From Streptomyces sp. YIM 130001 (lineage in GTDB: Bacteria; Actinomycetota; Actinomycetes; Streptomycetales; Streptomycetaceae): a stretch of DNA of 64,000 bases. The stretch lies in NCBI RefSeq assembly GCF_003574445.1, contig NZ_KZ984559.1, positions 222,311 to 286,310 on the forward strand, in the 5' to 3' direction. The notes beneath the pieces are model-generated. The model searched no databases. It was not told the origin of the DNA and was given only the letters and a program-made list of their open reading frames with translations. Of the stretch, positions 32,240-40,392 are shown piece after piece. Position 1 is the stretch's first letter. Each line of letters starts with the position of its first letter. The position numbers and the translations under genes are program-made.

Positions 32240-33142
32240 TCAAGCCACCTGCTCCCCCGCCCTGCGCAACGCCCCCACCGCCGCCCGGATGGACGGGCGG
32301 CGGTCCGCGTCCGCCCGCCAGACCACGTAGATCTGCCGGCTCATACCGCGCCGCAGCGGTACCACCCGCACCCCTTCGGGCAACGGTCCCCGACCGAGGC
32401 GCGGCGCGACGCACACACCCAGACCCGCTGCCACCAAGGCGAGTTGGGTGTGATGCTCCCCCGCGGCGTGCGCGATGCGCGGCTCGATGTCCTTGGCGCG
32501 GAGGGTGAACATCAGCCAGTCGTGGCAGTACTCCCCGGCCGGCCAGGAGATCCATTCGTCATCGGCGAACTCCTCGAGACTCGCCTCACTGCGCCCGGCG
32601 AGGGGATGCGCGGCGGGCAGGGCGACATCGGCCGGGTCGTCGAGCAACGCGGCCTTGGCCAGGCCGTCGGGGACCGGCAGTGGCTTGTTGTACCAGTCGA
32701 GGACGACCGCGAGGTCCAGATCACCGCGCACCACGGCTCGGGCTCCGTCCTCCGGCTCCAACTCCTGGGAACGGACCCGCAGTCCTGGATGCTCGGCGCG
32801 CAGGGCCGCCAGGGCGGACGGGAACAGGCCGCGCGCCGCGGTGGGGAAGGCAGCCATCCGCAGCTCGCCGACGGCCTGGCCACGCTGCGCCTCGAGGTCC
32901 GATCTGGCCAGCTCGACCTGCGACAGGATCCGCCCCGCGTGCTCGGCGAGCAGCCGGCCGGCGTCGGTGAGGCGTACCCCCCGGCCGTTCTTCGCCAGCA
33001 ACTGCTGCCCGACCTCGCGCTCCAGCTTGGTCATCTGCTGCGAGACCGCCGAGGTCGTGACGTGCAACCCGGCGGCGGCACCGCTGACCGAACCGTGCCT
33101 GGCGAGGGCGTCCAGCGTGCGCAGGCGCTCCAGATTCAACAT
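32240..33142 (-). CDS. LysR family transcriptional regulator
   Basis: A 300-residue LysR regulator. The N-terminal winged helix has GSVSGAAAGLHVTTSAVSQQ followed by MTKLEREVGQQLLAKNGRGV, and the effector domain spans residues 90-295. It is divergent from an EamA-family exporter over a 73-bp gap with TAAGCGATA repeats. By analogy with other LysR-exporter pairs it probably activates the exporter when the transported metabolite accumulates. The ligand is unknown. Confidence 0.92.
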   Translation of the reverse strand: MLNLERLRTLDALARHGSVSGAAAGLHVTTSAVSQQMTKLEREVGQQLLAKNGRGVRLTDAGRLLAEHAGRILSQVELARSDLEAQRGQAVGELRMAAFPTAARGLFPSALAALRAEHPGLRVRSQELEPEDGARAVVRGDLDLAVVLDWYNKPLPVPDGLAKAALLDDPADVALPAAHPLAGRSEASLEEFADDEWISWPAGEYCHDWLMFTLRAKDIEPRIAHAAGEHHTQLALVAAGLGVCVAPRLGRGPLPEGVRVVPLRRGMSRQIYVVWRADADRRPSIRAAVGALRRAGEQVA

Positions 33143-33143
33143 G

Positions 33144-33181
33144 TAAGCGATACTAAGCGATAGCTGGCAGATACTCTCGCT
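33144..33181. promoter_or_regulatory. LysR-type binding region
   Basis: TAAGCGATA occurs at 33144-33152 and 33154-33162, a 10-bp period that places both copies on one DNA face. AAGCGA (33155-33160) is also the left arm of an inverted repeat with TCGCTT (33176-33181). The cluster lies between the divergent LysR and EamA genes. LysR proteins bind such dyad plus direct-repeat arrangements. Confidence 0.6.
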
Positions 33182-33215
33182 TGTGCTACGAGGTTCGGCA
33201 ACTCATCGTGGAGCC

Positions 33216-34220
33216 ATGGCCTCCCGCACCCCGCTGCACCCCACCCCCACCGGGCCCGGCACTCCCGGCGTGCGAGCGCCCGGCGCACCCCGCTCCGGCG
33301 GCTCCCGGCGGGGCCTGCCTGCCGTGGACTGGCGGATCCGATTCGCCCTGCTCTCGCTGATCTGGGGGTTCAGCTTCCTGCTCATCAAGGTCGGCACCGA
33401 GAGCTTCGCCCCCTTCCAAGTCACTTTCGGCAGGCTGCTGTTCGGTTCCCTCGTCCTGATCGCCGCGCTGATCTGGAAACGCGAGAGGCTGCCGCGGGAC
33501 GCACGCACCTGGGGTCGTCTGGCCGTCGCGGCCTTGCTCCTGAACGCCGCACCGTTCTCGCTCTTCGCCTTCGCCGAGACATCCATCCCGTCCGCGCTGG
33601 CCGGCATCTGCAATGCGACCTCACCGCTGTGGGGCATGGCCCTGTCCCTGGTCGCCCTCTCGGAGGACCGTCCCACACGACGCAGGTTCGCCGGGCTCGG
33701 CATCGGCTTCCTCGGGGTGCTGACCGTGCTCGGAGCCTGGCAGGGATTCGACGGCCTCGACGTGACCGGCGCGTCCCTGGCGCTGCTCGCCTCGCTGAGC
33801 TATCCGATCGGGTGGATCTACGTCCGGCGCACGCTGGCCGGCAGCCCCGAGTCCCATCTCTCGCTGAGCAGCGCCCAGTTGCTCGTCGCCACCGCGCAAC
33901 TCGCCGTCGTGACACCCTTGTTCACGTCAACCCCGTCCGCCTTTCCGGTCGTTCCGCTCCTCGGTGTGGCGGCGCTCGGTGCGCTCGGTACGGGCCTCGC
34001 GTTCTTGCTCCAGTACGGGCTCGTCGCCGAAGTCGGCCCGACCACGGCCCAGATGGTCACCTACTTCATCCCCGTGATCGCGACCGTGGCCGGAGTCGCC
34101 GTACTCGGCGAGACGCTGACGTGGTCGACCCCGGTGGGCGCCCTGGTCATCCTCGCGGGTGCCGCGCTCACCCGCCCCGGGGCACCGTCCCGCACCCGCC
34201 CGCCGGACGCTCACTCGTAG
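33216..34220 (+). CDS. EamA/DMT family transporter
   Basis: About 334 residues with ten hydrophobic segments arranged as two EamA repeats. The first repeat begins LLSLIWGFSFLLIKVGTESF and the second ends TYFIPVIATVAGVAVLGETL, the conserved Glu-containing end of EamA. Members export amino acids, nucleosides or other metabolites. I prefer the ATG at 33216, close behind GTGGAG; a GTG at 33183 is possible but would cover the regulatory repeats. A 40-residue Pro/Gly-rich cytoplasmic tail precedes the first span. It is divergent from a LysR regulator, and its 3' end overlaps the MocR gene tail by 10 bp. Confidence 0.9.
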   Translation: MASRTPLHPTPTGPGTPGVRAPGAPRSGGSRRGLPAVDWRIRFALLSLIWGFSFLLIKVGTESFAPFQVTFGRLLFGSLVLIAALIWKRERLPRDARTWGRLAVAALLLNAAPFSLFAFAETSIPSALAGICNATSPLWGMALSLVALSEDRPTRRRFAGLGIGFLGVLTVLGAWQGFDGLDVTGASLALLASLSYPIGWIYVRRTLAGSPESHLSLSSAQLLVATAQLAVVTPLFTSTPSAFPVVPLLGVAALGALGTGLAFLLQYGLVAEVGPTTAQMVTYFIPVIATVAGVAVLGETLTWSTPVGALVILAGAALTRPGAPSRTRPPDAHS

Positions 34221-35551
34221 CGGCGCACCGGTGAGGCGCCGACGGCCGCAGCCAGCACATCGGCGATGCGCGCCATGTCCGCGGGCTCGAGCGCGGAGAC
34301 CGTCACCCGCACCCCGGGCCCGGCGTTCATCCGGAATCGCGCCCCGGGAGCCACCGCCCAGCCACCGTGCAGCAGCCGGGCCACCGCGGCGGTCTCGTCC
34401 GGCACCGGAATCCAGACGTTCATCCCGCTGCGCCCGCGCGAGGGGATCCCACGCGCCGCCAGCGCGGTGATCAAGGCGTCCCGCCTGCGCCCGTAACTCC
34501 CGGCCACCGCCTGCGGATCCACCGCCCCGTCCGCCCACAGACGTACCACCGCGTTCTGTACGAGCCTGCTCACCCACCCGGGCCCCAGACGCTGCCGGCC
34601 GCGCACCCGGTCGACGGTGACGGGGTCGCCGGTGAGCACGGCGAGCCGCAGATCGGGGCCGTACGCCTTGGCGGTCGACCGGACCAGGGCCCAGTGCGTG
34701 GTGACACCGGCCAGCGGACACAGCGGGTCGGAGACGATGCCGTGCCCGTGGTCGTCCTCGATCAGCAGCACGTCGGGGTGCCGGCCGAGCACCTCGCGCA
34801 GCTCCCGCGCCCGCGCCTCGCCCACCGCGGCGCCGGTGGGGTTCTGCGCCCGGTCGGTGACGACCACGGCTCGCACCCCCGCATCCAACGCCCGCTGCAC
34901 ATCGGACGGCAGCGGCCCCTCGTCGTCGACCCCGACCGGTACGGCACGCAGGCCGACAGCCGGGACCAGATCGAGCATGCTGCCCCAACCCGGGTCCTCC
35001 ACCGCGACCGCGTCACCGGGACGCAGGTGTGCGGCCAGCACGCGCTCGATCGCGTCGAGCGACCCGGAAGTGATTACGATCGGCCCGCCGGGAATGCCGT
35101 CGGCGGCGAACGCGGCCCGCGCGAGGCGCTCCAACTCGGGCTCCACATCGCTCTCCCCGTAGAGCACGGGACGCTTGTCGGCCTCCGCCGCCGCAGCCGT
35201 GAAAGCGGCGGCCAGCGGTGGCAGCAGCGCCGGGTCCGGGTTCCCGGCGGAGATGTCGAGGACTCCGGGCGGCACCTCGACCCGGATCGAGTCCCGGGCC
35301 GTACTCACCGGCCGGGGACGGATACGACTCCCGCGCCGCCCCGCCGTCTCGATGACCCCGCGTTCCCTGAGGGTGCGGTACGCGGCGGCGACCGTATTGG
35401 GATTCACGCCCAGCTCGGCGGCCAACTCCCGCATGGCGGGCAGAAGTTGACCAGGCTCGAGCTCCCCTCGGCCGACCGCGCCTTCAATATCGGCGGCAAT
35501 CTCGACTGCACGCCGCCCAGTGATCCGATAACCTTCTAGCACAAAGAACAT
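34211..35551 (-). CDS. MocR-type regulator (GntR winged helix fused to aminotransferase fold)
   Basis: A 446-residue MocR/PdxR-like protein. The N-terminal GntR winged helix is GRGELEPGQLLPAMRELAAE plus LGVNPNTVAAAYRTLRERGV. The remainder has the fold-type I aminotransferase shape, with a PLP-binding region RSTAKAYGPDLRLAVLTGDP whose Lys is the predicted Schiff-base residue, and the Asp-containing LLIEDDHGHG. MocR proteins sense PLP or its amino-acid adducts. It is divergent from a PPOX-fold gene over a perfect TGCACTAGTGCA palindrome, and control of that gene is likely. The start codons overlap AT-rich promoter sequence. Confidence 0.92.
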   Translation of the reverse strand: MFFVLEGYRITGRRAVEIAADIEGAVGRGELEPGQLLPAMRELAAELGVNPNTVAAAYRTLRERGVIETAGRRGSRIRPRPVSTARDSIRVEVPPGVLDISAGNPDPALLPPLAAAFTAAAAEADKRPVLYGESDVEPELERLARAAFAADGIPGGPIVITSGSLDAIERVLAAHLRPGDAVAVEDPGWGSMLDLVPAVGLRAVPVGVDDEGPLPSDVQRALDAGVRAVVVTDRAQNPTGAAVGEARARELREVLGRHPDVLLIEDDHGHGIVSDPLCPLAGVTTHWALVRSTAKAYGPDLRLAVLTGDPVTVDRVRGRQRLGPGWVSRLVQNAVVRLWADGAVDPQAVAGSYGRRRDALITALAARGIPSRGRSGMNVWIPVPDETAAVARLLHGGWAVAPGARFRMNAGPGVRVTVSALEPADMARIADVLAAAVGASPVRRYE

Positions 35552-35553
35552 TA

Positions 35554-35565
35554 TGCACTAGTGCA
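35554..35565. promoter_or_regulatory. Palindromic operator between MocR and PPOX genes
   Basis: TGCACTAGTGCA is a perfect 12-bp palindrome lying directly between the divergent genes, 2 bp from the MocR start and 12 bp before the PPOX start. A further half-site CTAGCAC lies at about 35536-35542 inside the first MocR codons. The position supports simultaneous autoregulation and control of the PPOX gene. Confidence 0.75.
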
Positions 35566-35577
35566 ATGGAGTTCGCC

Positions 35578-36243
35578 ATGACAGTGTCCCAGGACGCCTA
35601 TCCCGCCACCGACCGGTCGACGCCCACCCGCGGCCGGGACCGCGCCGACTACGACCGCACCCTGGTGCACTCGGTACTCGACACCGCCTACGTCTGCCAC
35701 CTCGGCTTCGTACGGGACGGCGCACCCGTCGTCCTGCCGACGCTCTACGCGCGCGTGGGCGAACGTCTTTACGTTCACGGTTCGACCGGATCGCGTCCGC
35801 TGCACATGGCAGGACAGTGCGACCCCGGCCTGCCGGTGTGCCTGACGGTGACCCATGTCGACGGCCTGGTGCTCGCCAGGTCCGCCTTCCACCACTCCGT
35901 CAACTACCGGTCGGTGGTCGTGCACGGCATCGCCCGCCAGGTCACCGACCAGGACGAACGCAGCGCGGCGCTGGACGCTCTGGTGGACCACGCGATCCCC
36001 GGCCGGTCCGCCGACAGCCGCCCGGCGAACGCCAAGGAGTTGGCCGCCACCGCCGTACTGAGCATCGACCTGGCCGAGGTCTCCGCCAAGGTCCGCACCG
36101 GCGGTCCGAACGACGACGCCGAGGACACCGGACTCCCGTACTGGACCGGCGTCATCCCGCTGCAGCAGACGCAGGCCGCCCCGATCCCGGCGGACGACCT
36201 CGCGCCGGGCATTCCGGTGCCCGACTATCTGGAGGCGCGGTAG
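35578..36243 (+). CDS. Pyridoxamine 5'-phosphate oxidase family protein (NimA-like)
   Basis: A 221-residue flavin split-barrel protein of the Pyridox_ox_2 / NimA-like group. Key strands are VLDTAYVCHLGFVRDGAPVV, LPTLYARVGERLYVHGSTGS and HHSVNYRSVVVHGIARQVTD. Members bind FMN or heme and include nitroimidazole-resistance proteins. The ATG at 35578 has GGAG at 6 nt; an ATG at 35566 is also in frame. The divergent MocR regulator and the palindrome between the two genes suggest a link to vitamin B6 metabolism. A strong bidirectional terminator follows. Confidence 0.88.
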   Translation: MTVSQDAYPATDRSTPTRGRDRADYDRTLVHSVLDTAYVCHLGFVRDGAPVVLPTLYARVGERLYVHGSTGSRPLHMAGQCDPGLPVCLTVTHVDGLVLARSAFHHSVNYRSVVVHGIARQVTDQDERSAALDALVDHAIPGRSADSRPANAKELAATAVLSIDLAEVSAKVRTGGPNDDAEDTGLPYWTGVIPLQQTQAAPIPADDLAPGIPVPDYLEAR

Positions 36244-36273
36244 CGCGCCACGGACCTGCCGCACGTCCGGAAA

Positions 36274-36303
36274 ATGGGGTGCCACGCGCGCGTGGCACCC
36301 CAT
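36274..36303. terminator. Bidirectional terminator, perfect 30-bp palindrome
   Basis: The arms ATGGGGTGCCACGCG (36274-36288) and CGCGTGGCACCCCAT (36289-36303) are exact reverse complements with no spacer. It lies between the ends of the convergent PPOX and EamA genes, 30 bp and 8 bp from their stops. An AAAA run on the left and no T-run on the right fit the usual actinobacterial form. Confidence 0.92.
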
Positions 36304-36311
36304 CACTCGAG

Positions 36312-37274
36312 CTACGTCACCGCCGCACGCCGCGCGGCCACCGCCCCGCGCGTCTCCGCGACCGCCAGCCCGGCGACCGCGGCAAGCATCAGCAAGGTAC
36401 CCACCACCGTGCCCGCCGTGAGCTCCTCACCGAGCAGCACCACGGCGATCACCGCCGCGCTGACCGGCTCTAGCAGCATGATCACCGAGACGGTCGCCGA
36501 CCTGACCACGGCGGCCCCGGCGAAGTAGAGCGCGTAGGCCAGCGCGGTCGGGACCGCCGCGATGTACAGCAACAGCCAGAGCACAGAAGCGTGTTCAGCG
36601 GTGTGCGGCACCAGCCCCTCCCACCCGGCGAGCGGCAGCAGGCACAGGGCCGCCATCCCGAAGGTCCAGGCAGTCGTGGTGTACGCATCCGCGCCGCCGT
36701 CCCGGCCCCAGAACCGGGTCAGCAGAGTCATCACGGCGTACCCCGAGGCCGAGAGCAGGGCGAGGACGACACCCCAGGGCCGTACCGTCGCACCGCCGTC
36801 CCCGAGGACCATCACCACCAGACCGGTGAGTGCTCCGGCCACCGCGGCGACACCGCCCCGACCGAGCCGCTCACTCATCGCAAGGCGGGCCCCCATCGCG
36901 ATGAGTACGGGCCCGGCGCCCAGCGTGACGACCGTACCGACCGCAAGACCGGTGACCTCGACCGCGGCGAAGTAGGCGGTCTGGAACAGCGCGAGGCAGC
37001 CGCCGAGCAACGCGGTACGCCCGACACGCACCCGCCCTCTGACCGCGTCGGGCCGCAGCGCGAGCGCTCCGAGGAGGAGGACGAGACCACCGGCGCAGCG
37101 CCAGAAGGACAGTGCGACGGGACCGAGGTCACTGGCCCGGAAGACCAGGGACGCGGCCGCGCCCGCGGTGCCCCAGGCGACACCGGCGACGATCAGGTAG
37201 AGGAGTCCCCGCCCGACGGGCAGAGCGACCGCGGACACCGGTCCGGGCGCAGGGGTGGGAAGAGCATTCGACAC
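36312..37274 (-). CDS. EamA/DMT family transporter
   Basis: A 320-residue ten-span EamA permease. Repeat 1 begins YLIVAGVAWGTAGAAASLVF; repeat 2 contains VALLSASGYAVMTLLTRF-like spans and ends LLEPVSAAVIAVVLLGEELT, the typical (L/E)P...GE motif. The GTG at 37274 has GGAGAAG about 5 nt upstream. It follows a second EamA gene on the same strand, separated by 160 bp that hold a candidate leader/attenuator. The substrate is unknown; family members export amino acids or related compounds. Confidence 0.9.
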   Translation of the reverse strand: MSNALPTPAPGPVSAVALPVGRGLLYLIVAGVAWGTAGAAASLVFRASDLGPVALSFWRCAGGLVLLLGALALRPDAVRGRVRVGRTALLGGCLALFQTAYFAAVEVTGLAVGTVVTLGAGPVLIAMGARLAMSERLGRGGVAAVAGALTGLVVMVLGDGGATVRPWGVVLALLSASGYAVMTLLTRFWGRDGGADAYTTTAWTFGMAALCLLPLAGWEGLVPHTAEHASVLWLLLYIAAVPTALAYALYFAGAAVVRSATVSVIMLLEPVSAAVIAVVLLGEELTAGTVVGTLLMLAAVAGLAVAETRGAVAARRAAVT

Positions 37275-37332
37275 GTGGCTTCTCCGCGAGAGACAGGGTG
37301 GATGACTGTCGTCTGCGGGCAGCGTCGAATGA

Positions 37333-37424
37333 GCCGGGCCACTGTGGACCCGGCCCGTGCGTAAGCCGGTGAGCCGCCCGCCTCAGGAGGCAGGGGGCGG
37401 GAGGACGAGCGCGTTCGCATGCAT
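37333..37424 (-). promoter_or_regulatory. Candidate leader peptide and attenuator hairpin before EamA gene
   Basis: On the minus strand a 13-codon open frame (MHANALVLPPPAS, ATG at 37424, stop at 37383-37385) precedes a stem-loop with arms GCCGGG and CCCGGC at 37333-37354. A smaller hairpin (GCCTC-CT-GAGGC) overlaps its stop codon. The EamA start is 60 bp further on. This order resembles translation-dependent attenuation, but ribosome binding to the short frame is not obvious, so it is a hypothesis. Confidence 0.3.
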
Positions 37425-37434
37425 GATCGTCACC

Positions 37435-38448
37435 CTACGCGTTGGTGCGTTTGCCGGACAACGGTTTCTCCGTCGCGGGCGTCCCGCTCGCGACCGGCCC
37501 GCTCGGCGGCTTGGCCGGGGTCGAGGACTGCGCGATGAAGGCGCCGAGCAGTACCACGGCACCCCCGAAGATCTGCGGCGCCGTGAGGTGTTCGCCGAGC
37601 AGCACCCAGGCCAGGACCGTCGCGACGACCGCCTCGAGGAAGGCGACCACACCGGCCACCTGCGGCGAGAGCCGGCGTACCGCGAGTACGCCGGAACCGT
37701 AGGCGAGCACGGTCGCGATCAGGACGATCCAGGCCAGCAGCACCCAGGCCGGCACGGCGGTGCCGTGCATGTCGGCCCGCCCGGCCAGGATCGAGAAGTC
37801 GGTGTTCCAGGGCCGCGCCACCACGGTCAGCACGGCGGCGCCGATCAGCAGCCCGAAGGCGATCACCCCGAGCGGGTCGGGCGCCTCGTCGCCAGCGTCG
37901 CTGCCGTGGTCGCCCAGGATGAAGTAGCCGGCCTGGCAGAAGGCGGCCCCGAGCGCGAGCAGCACCCCGAGCGCGTCGAGCGAGAGACCCGCCCACACCT
38001 CGACGACACAGGCGAGCCCGCCCACGGCGAGCACCACACCGATGGCCGCCGCCCGGGTCACATGGCGCCGCTGCACGAAGCGGATCCAGCCGAGCACCAG
38101 GGCGGGCCCGAGGTACTCGATGAGCAGGGCCACGCCGACGGGAATCCTGGAGATGGAGGCGAAGTAGAAGGCCTGCACCCCGGCCACCGCGAAAATGCCG
38201 AATCCGGCGAGCAGCGCGGGACGCCGTCGCAGCAGATCCCGGTTCCTCCAAGCCACGGGCAGCATCACCAGGGCAGCGCCGACCACCCGGAGCCAGGTGA
38301 CGTGCAGCGGGTCCATACCCGCCTCGATCAGCGGCTTGGCCGCCACTCCCGAACCGCCGAACGCGAACGCCGAGACGAGTGCGAGCACCAGCCCGACGTT
38401 CCTCCCGCGACTCCCCTGGACCCCGTGGGCCCCCGCAGACGTAGACAC
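37435..38448 (-). CDS. EamA/DMT family transporter
   Basis: A 337-residue ten-span EamA permease. Repeat 1 starts LVLALVSAFAFGGSGVAAKP and repeat 2 ends VAFLEAVVATVLAWVLLGEH, with the conserved (L/F)EAVVA...GE motif. A 30-residue Pro/Ser/Thr-rich cytoplasmic tail follows. GTG start at 38448. It is the first of two EamA genes on this strand; a 25-bp imperfect palindrome sits 48 bp upstream of its start. The substrate is unknown. Confidence 0.9.
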   Translation of the reverse strand: MSTSAGAHGVQGSRGRNVGLVLALVSAFAFGGSGVAAKPLIEAGMDPLHVTWLRVVGAALVMLPVAWRNRDLLRRRPALLAGFGIFAVAGVQAFYFASISRIPVGVALLIEYLGPALVLGWIRFVQRRHVTRAAAIGVVLAVGGLACVVEVWAGLSLDALGVLLALGAAFCQAGYFILGDHGSDAGDEAPDPLGVIAFGLLIGAAVLTVVARPWNTDFSILAGRADMHGTAVPAWVLLAWIVLIATVLAYGSGVLAVRRLSPQVAGVVAFLEAVVATVLAWVLLGEHLTAPQIFGGAVVLLGAFIAQSSTPAKPPSGPVASGTPATEKPLSGKRTNA

Positions 38449-38495
38449 CGGCTCATGATGACACCCGCGGTCATGAGCGTCACCACCGATACCCC

Positions 38496-38520
38496 TGACA
38501 TCTCAGGGCCTGAGACATCA
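38496..38520. promoter_or_regulatory. Palindromic operator candidate upstream of EamA gene
   Basis: TCTCAGG-G-CCTGAGA is a perfect 7+1+7 palindrome at 38501-38515. Imperfect symmetry extends to 12-bp arms over 38496-38520 (TGA at one edge, TCA at the other). It lies between the Clp-N gene end (38548) and the EamA start (38448), a place suited to a repressor. The regulator is not known. Confidence 0.6.
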
Positions 38521-38547
38521 CTGCCGGCTCCGCCGAGCCGGTACGCC

Positions 38548-39087
38548 TCAGTCGATGCCGGGGGCCAGTTCCTCGGGCCGCACTCCGGCCCGGCGCAGCA
38601 CCTCGACGGCGCGGCACTCGGGGTCGGCCACCAGGGCGTCGAGCAGATCGTTGCCGGAGGCCACCGCCGCTCCGCGCCGGGACGCCGCCTCGACCGCCGT
38701 ACGCATGGCCGCCTCGGCGGAAGGCGAGAGGGCGGACGCCTCGCGGACGACGGGCACGGCACCGGAGTCCTCGACGGTGCCCTGCCACTGGAGTCCGTAG
38801 CCGATGCTGCGCTGAACCAGATAGCCCAGGAGGCGGGCCACCTGGGCGCCATCGGCGAATACCGCACGGACAGCGGGGTCGGCCTCGAGCAGGGAGTGCA
38901 GGAGATGCGCGGTGTCGATCTGGCCGTCGCCGTCACGCACGGCACGCCGTCGCGCACCGGCCACCACGGACGTCAACTCCACGCTGAGTCGGACATCGGG
39001 CTCGGCTTCGGGCGTTCCGGCCTCGGGGGCCGGGTGGGCGGAACTGTGCACATCCCCCACCTCATCAGCCCCCGAAGGCCGAGACAT
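38548..39087 (-). CDS. Clp N-terminal (Clp repeat) domain protein
   Basis: About 179 residues. Residues from about 40 to the end look like the double Clp-N repeat found at the front of ClpA/ClpC: DGQIDTAHLLHSLLEADPAV, AVFADGAQVARLLGYLV, then SAEAAMRTAVEAASRRGAAV and GNDLLDALVADPECRAVEVL. No ATPase domain follows, so it cannot act as an unfoldase; such stand-alone proteins may be adaptors or stress proteins. The first 35 residues are acidic and disordered. The ATG at 39087 has no strong ribosome binding site, and the frame is open further upstream. Confidence 0.8.
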   Translation of the reverse strand: MSRPSGADEVGDVHSSAHPAPEAGTPEAEPDVRLSVELTSVVAGARRRAVRDGDGQIDTAHLLHSLLEADPAVRAVFADGAQVARLLGYLVQRSIGYGLQWQGTVEDSGAVPVVREASALSPSAEAAMRTAVEAASRRGAAVASGNDLLDALVADPECRAVEVLRRAGVRPEELAPGID

Positions 39088-39382
39088 CCCCGGGCAGAAG
39101 CATCCCTGCGTCCGACGCAGGGTGGGGAAGCGCGTGCGAGTTCTCCTCCTTGCGGATGAGATCACCCGGATCCGGCCCCGGCGGTGCGCGCCGCCTTGCT
39201 TCCCTCGCCGACGCAACCACGACCGGCCGCCCACACGTCCAACGGAACGACTACGTCACTCCCTGCCCCCGACCGGACGAAGTACCTGAAAACGGGTGAA
39301 CTCGCCACGCCAGAAGGCCCGTTGCCCTCCACGATCCACCCGACTCGACCGATACCCGACCCGCCCGCGAAGGACGGCACCC

Positions 39383-39661
39383 ATGCCACCCGGCCCGCGC
39401 CACCTCGTTCACCCGGTGCCGTCGCGCACCGAGGACGACTGCGGCTGCTGGCTGGTCGCACTGCCGGCGGTCGACGGGAGGAGTTACGTCTACCGGGTCT
39501 ACGCACCGGCCGACGCCCTGCTCGCCGACCTCTTCTGGGAGGCCTGGCACTGCCACGACGAGAGCCCGTACCCCCGCGCCTCGGACCGCTTCGACACGGC
39601 CGCGATCCGGCGGATCGGCCTGCTCGAACCGGGCGATCCACCACCGCGACCGCCCCGGTGA
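39383..39661 (+). CDS. Small conserved-looking hypothetical protein
   Basis: A 92-residue soluble protein. The ATG at 39383 has AAGGA at 9 nt. The central part (CGCWLVALPAVDGRSYVYRV) looks like a beta hairpin followed by a helix with aromatic residues (LFWEAWHCHDESPYPRASDR). Third-position GC bias fits the genome. I recognise no family. It is between a Clp-N gene (divergent) and an SRPBCC gene. Confidence 0.55.
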   Translation: MPPGPRHLVHPVPSRTEDDCGCWLVALPAVDGRSYVYRVYAPADALLADLFWEAWHCHDESPYPRASDRFDTAAIRRIGLLEPGDPPPRPPR

Positions 39662-39825
39662 CCGGCCCGGTGACCGGCCCGCCGCCGTTCCCGGAGCGGA
39701 CATCCGCCACCCACCCCGCACCATAATTCTGACGGGCCGTCAGTCTTGTAAGTTGCCGACCCCACCGCTACGTTCCGCGACCGTGGCTGCGCCCGCAGCA
39801 GCACCCGACGAGAAGGGGTGGTCGC

Positions 39826-40254
39826 ATGGCCGACGTCAGCGCGGAAGCACGGATCGAAGCACCGGCCGAGAAGGTCTGGGCGAAGCTCAGCGACTTCTCC
39901 GTCTACGGCGAGTGGAGCGCGACCCACACCGGCTTCCCCAAGGGGGCACCCACCTCGCTCGAACAGGGCGGCACGTTCGAGGAGAACATGAAGCTGATGG
40001 GCTTTCCCGCAGAGGTCGTCTGGACGGTCACCGAACTCGAGCCGGGCCGCGCCCTCACCATCCAGGGCAAGGGCCCGATGGGCGTGAACGTCGGAACCCG
40101 CTACAGCCTGTCCCCGGACGGCGACGCGACCTCGGTGCGCATCGACGGCGAGTTCACCGGCGCAGCCGTGTCCTTGATGGCCGGGAAGCTCAAGGACTCG
40201 GCCGGCGCCGCACTCCACGAGTCACTGCGCAAACTGGCGGCACTCGTCACGTGA
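39826..40254 (+). CDS. SRPBCC (START-like) family protein
   Basis: A 142-residue protein of the polyketide-cyclase/dehydrase SRPBCC group. It begins SAEARIEAPAEKVWAKLSDF, the N-terminal strand and helix of the family, followed by EWSATHTGF and a long antiparallel sheet, and ends in a C-terminal helix LHESLRKLAALVT. Such proteins bind hydrophobic ligands in a deep cavity and are mostly uncharacterised. The ATG follows AAGGGGTGG. It is convergent with PadR, with a strong terminator between them. Confidence 0.88.
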   Translation: MADVSAEARIEAPAEKVWAKLSDFSVYGEWSATHTGFPKGAPTSLEQGGTFEENMKLMGFPAEVVWTVTELEPGRALTIQGKGPMGVNVGTRYSLSPDGDATSVRIDGEFTGAAVSLMAGKLKDSAGAALHESLRKLAALVT

Positions 40255-40289
40255 CCGCTCGCGCGCCGCGACACGCACCCAGACACGAC

Positions 40290-40325
40290 AGCGGCGCCGC
40301 GCACCCTCGAGTGCGCGGCGCCGCT
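40290..40325. terminator. Bidirectional terminator between SRPBCC and PadR genes
   Basis: A perfect 15-bp stem, AGCGGCGCCGCGCAC (40290-40304) with GTGCGCGGCGCCGCT (40311-40325), encloses the loop CCTCGA. It lies midway between the convergent gene ends at 40254 and 40393. Confidence 0.92.
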
Positions 40326-40392
40326 GTTCCGAGCGGGCCCGTACGCTCCGGCGGTCAGGACCGCCGGTCGACACGTCCCCGCGAGGATCTGT

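Noticed and set aside
37193..37420. Minus-strand 75-codon frame upstream of the EamA gene
   Set aside because: It overlaps the EamA start out of frame and lacks features; the shorter leader frame is noted as a hypothesis only.
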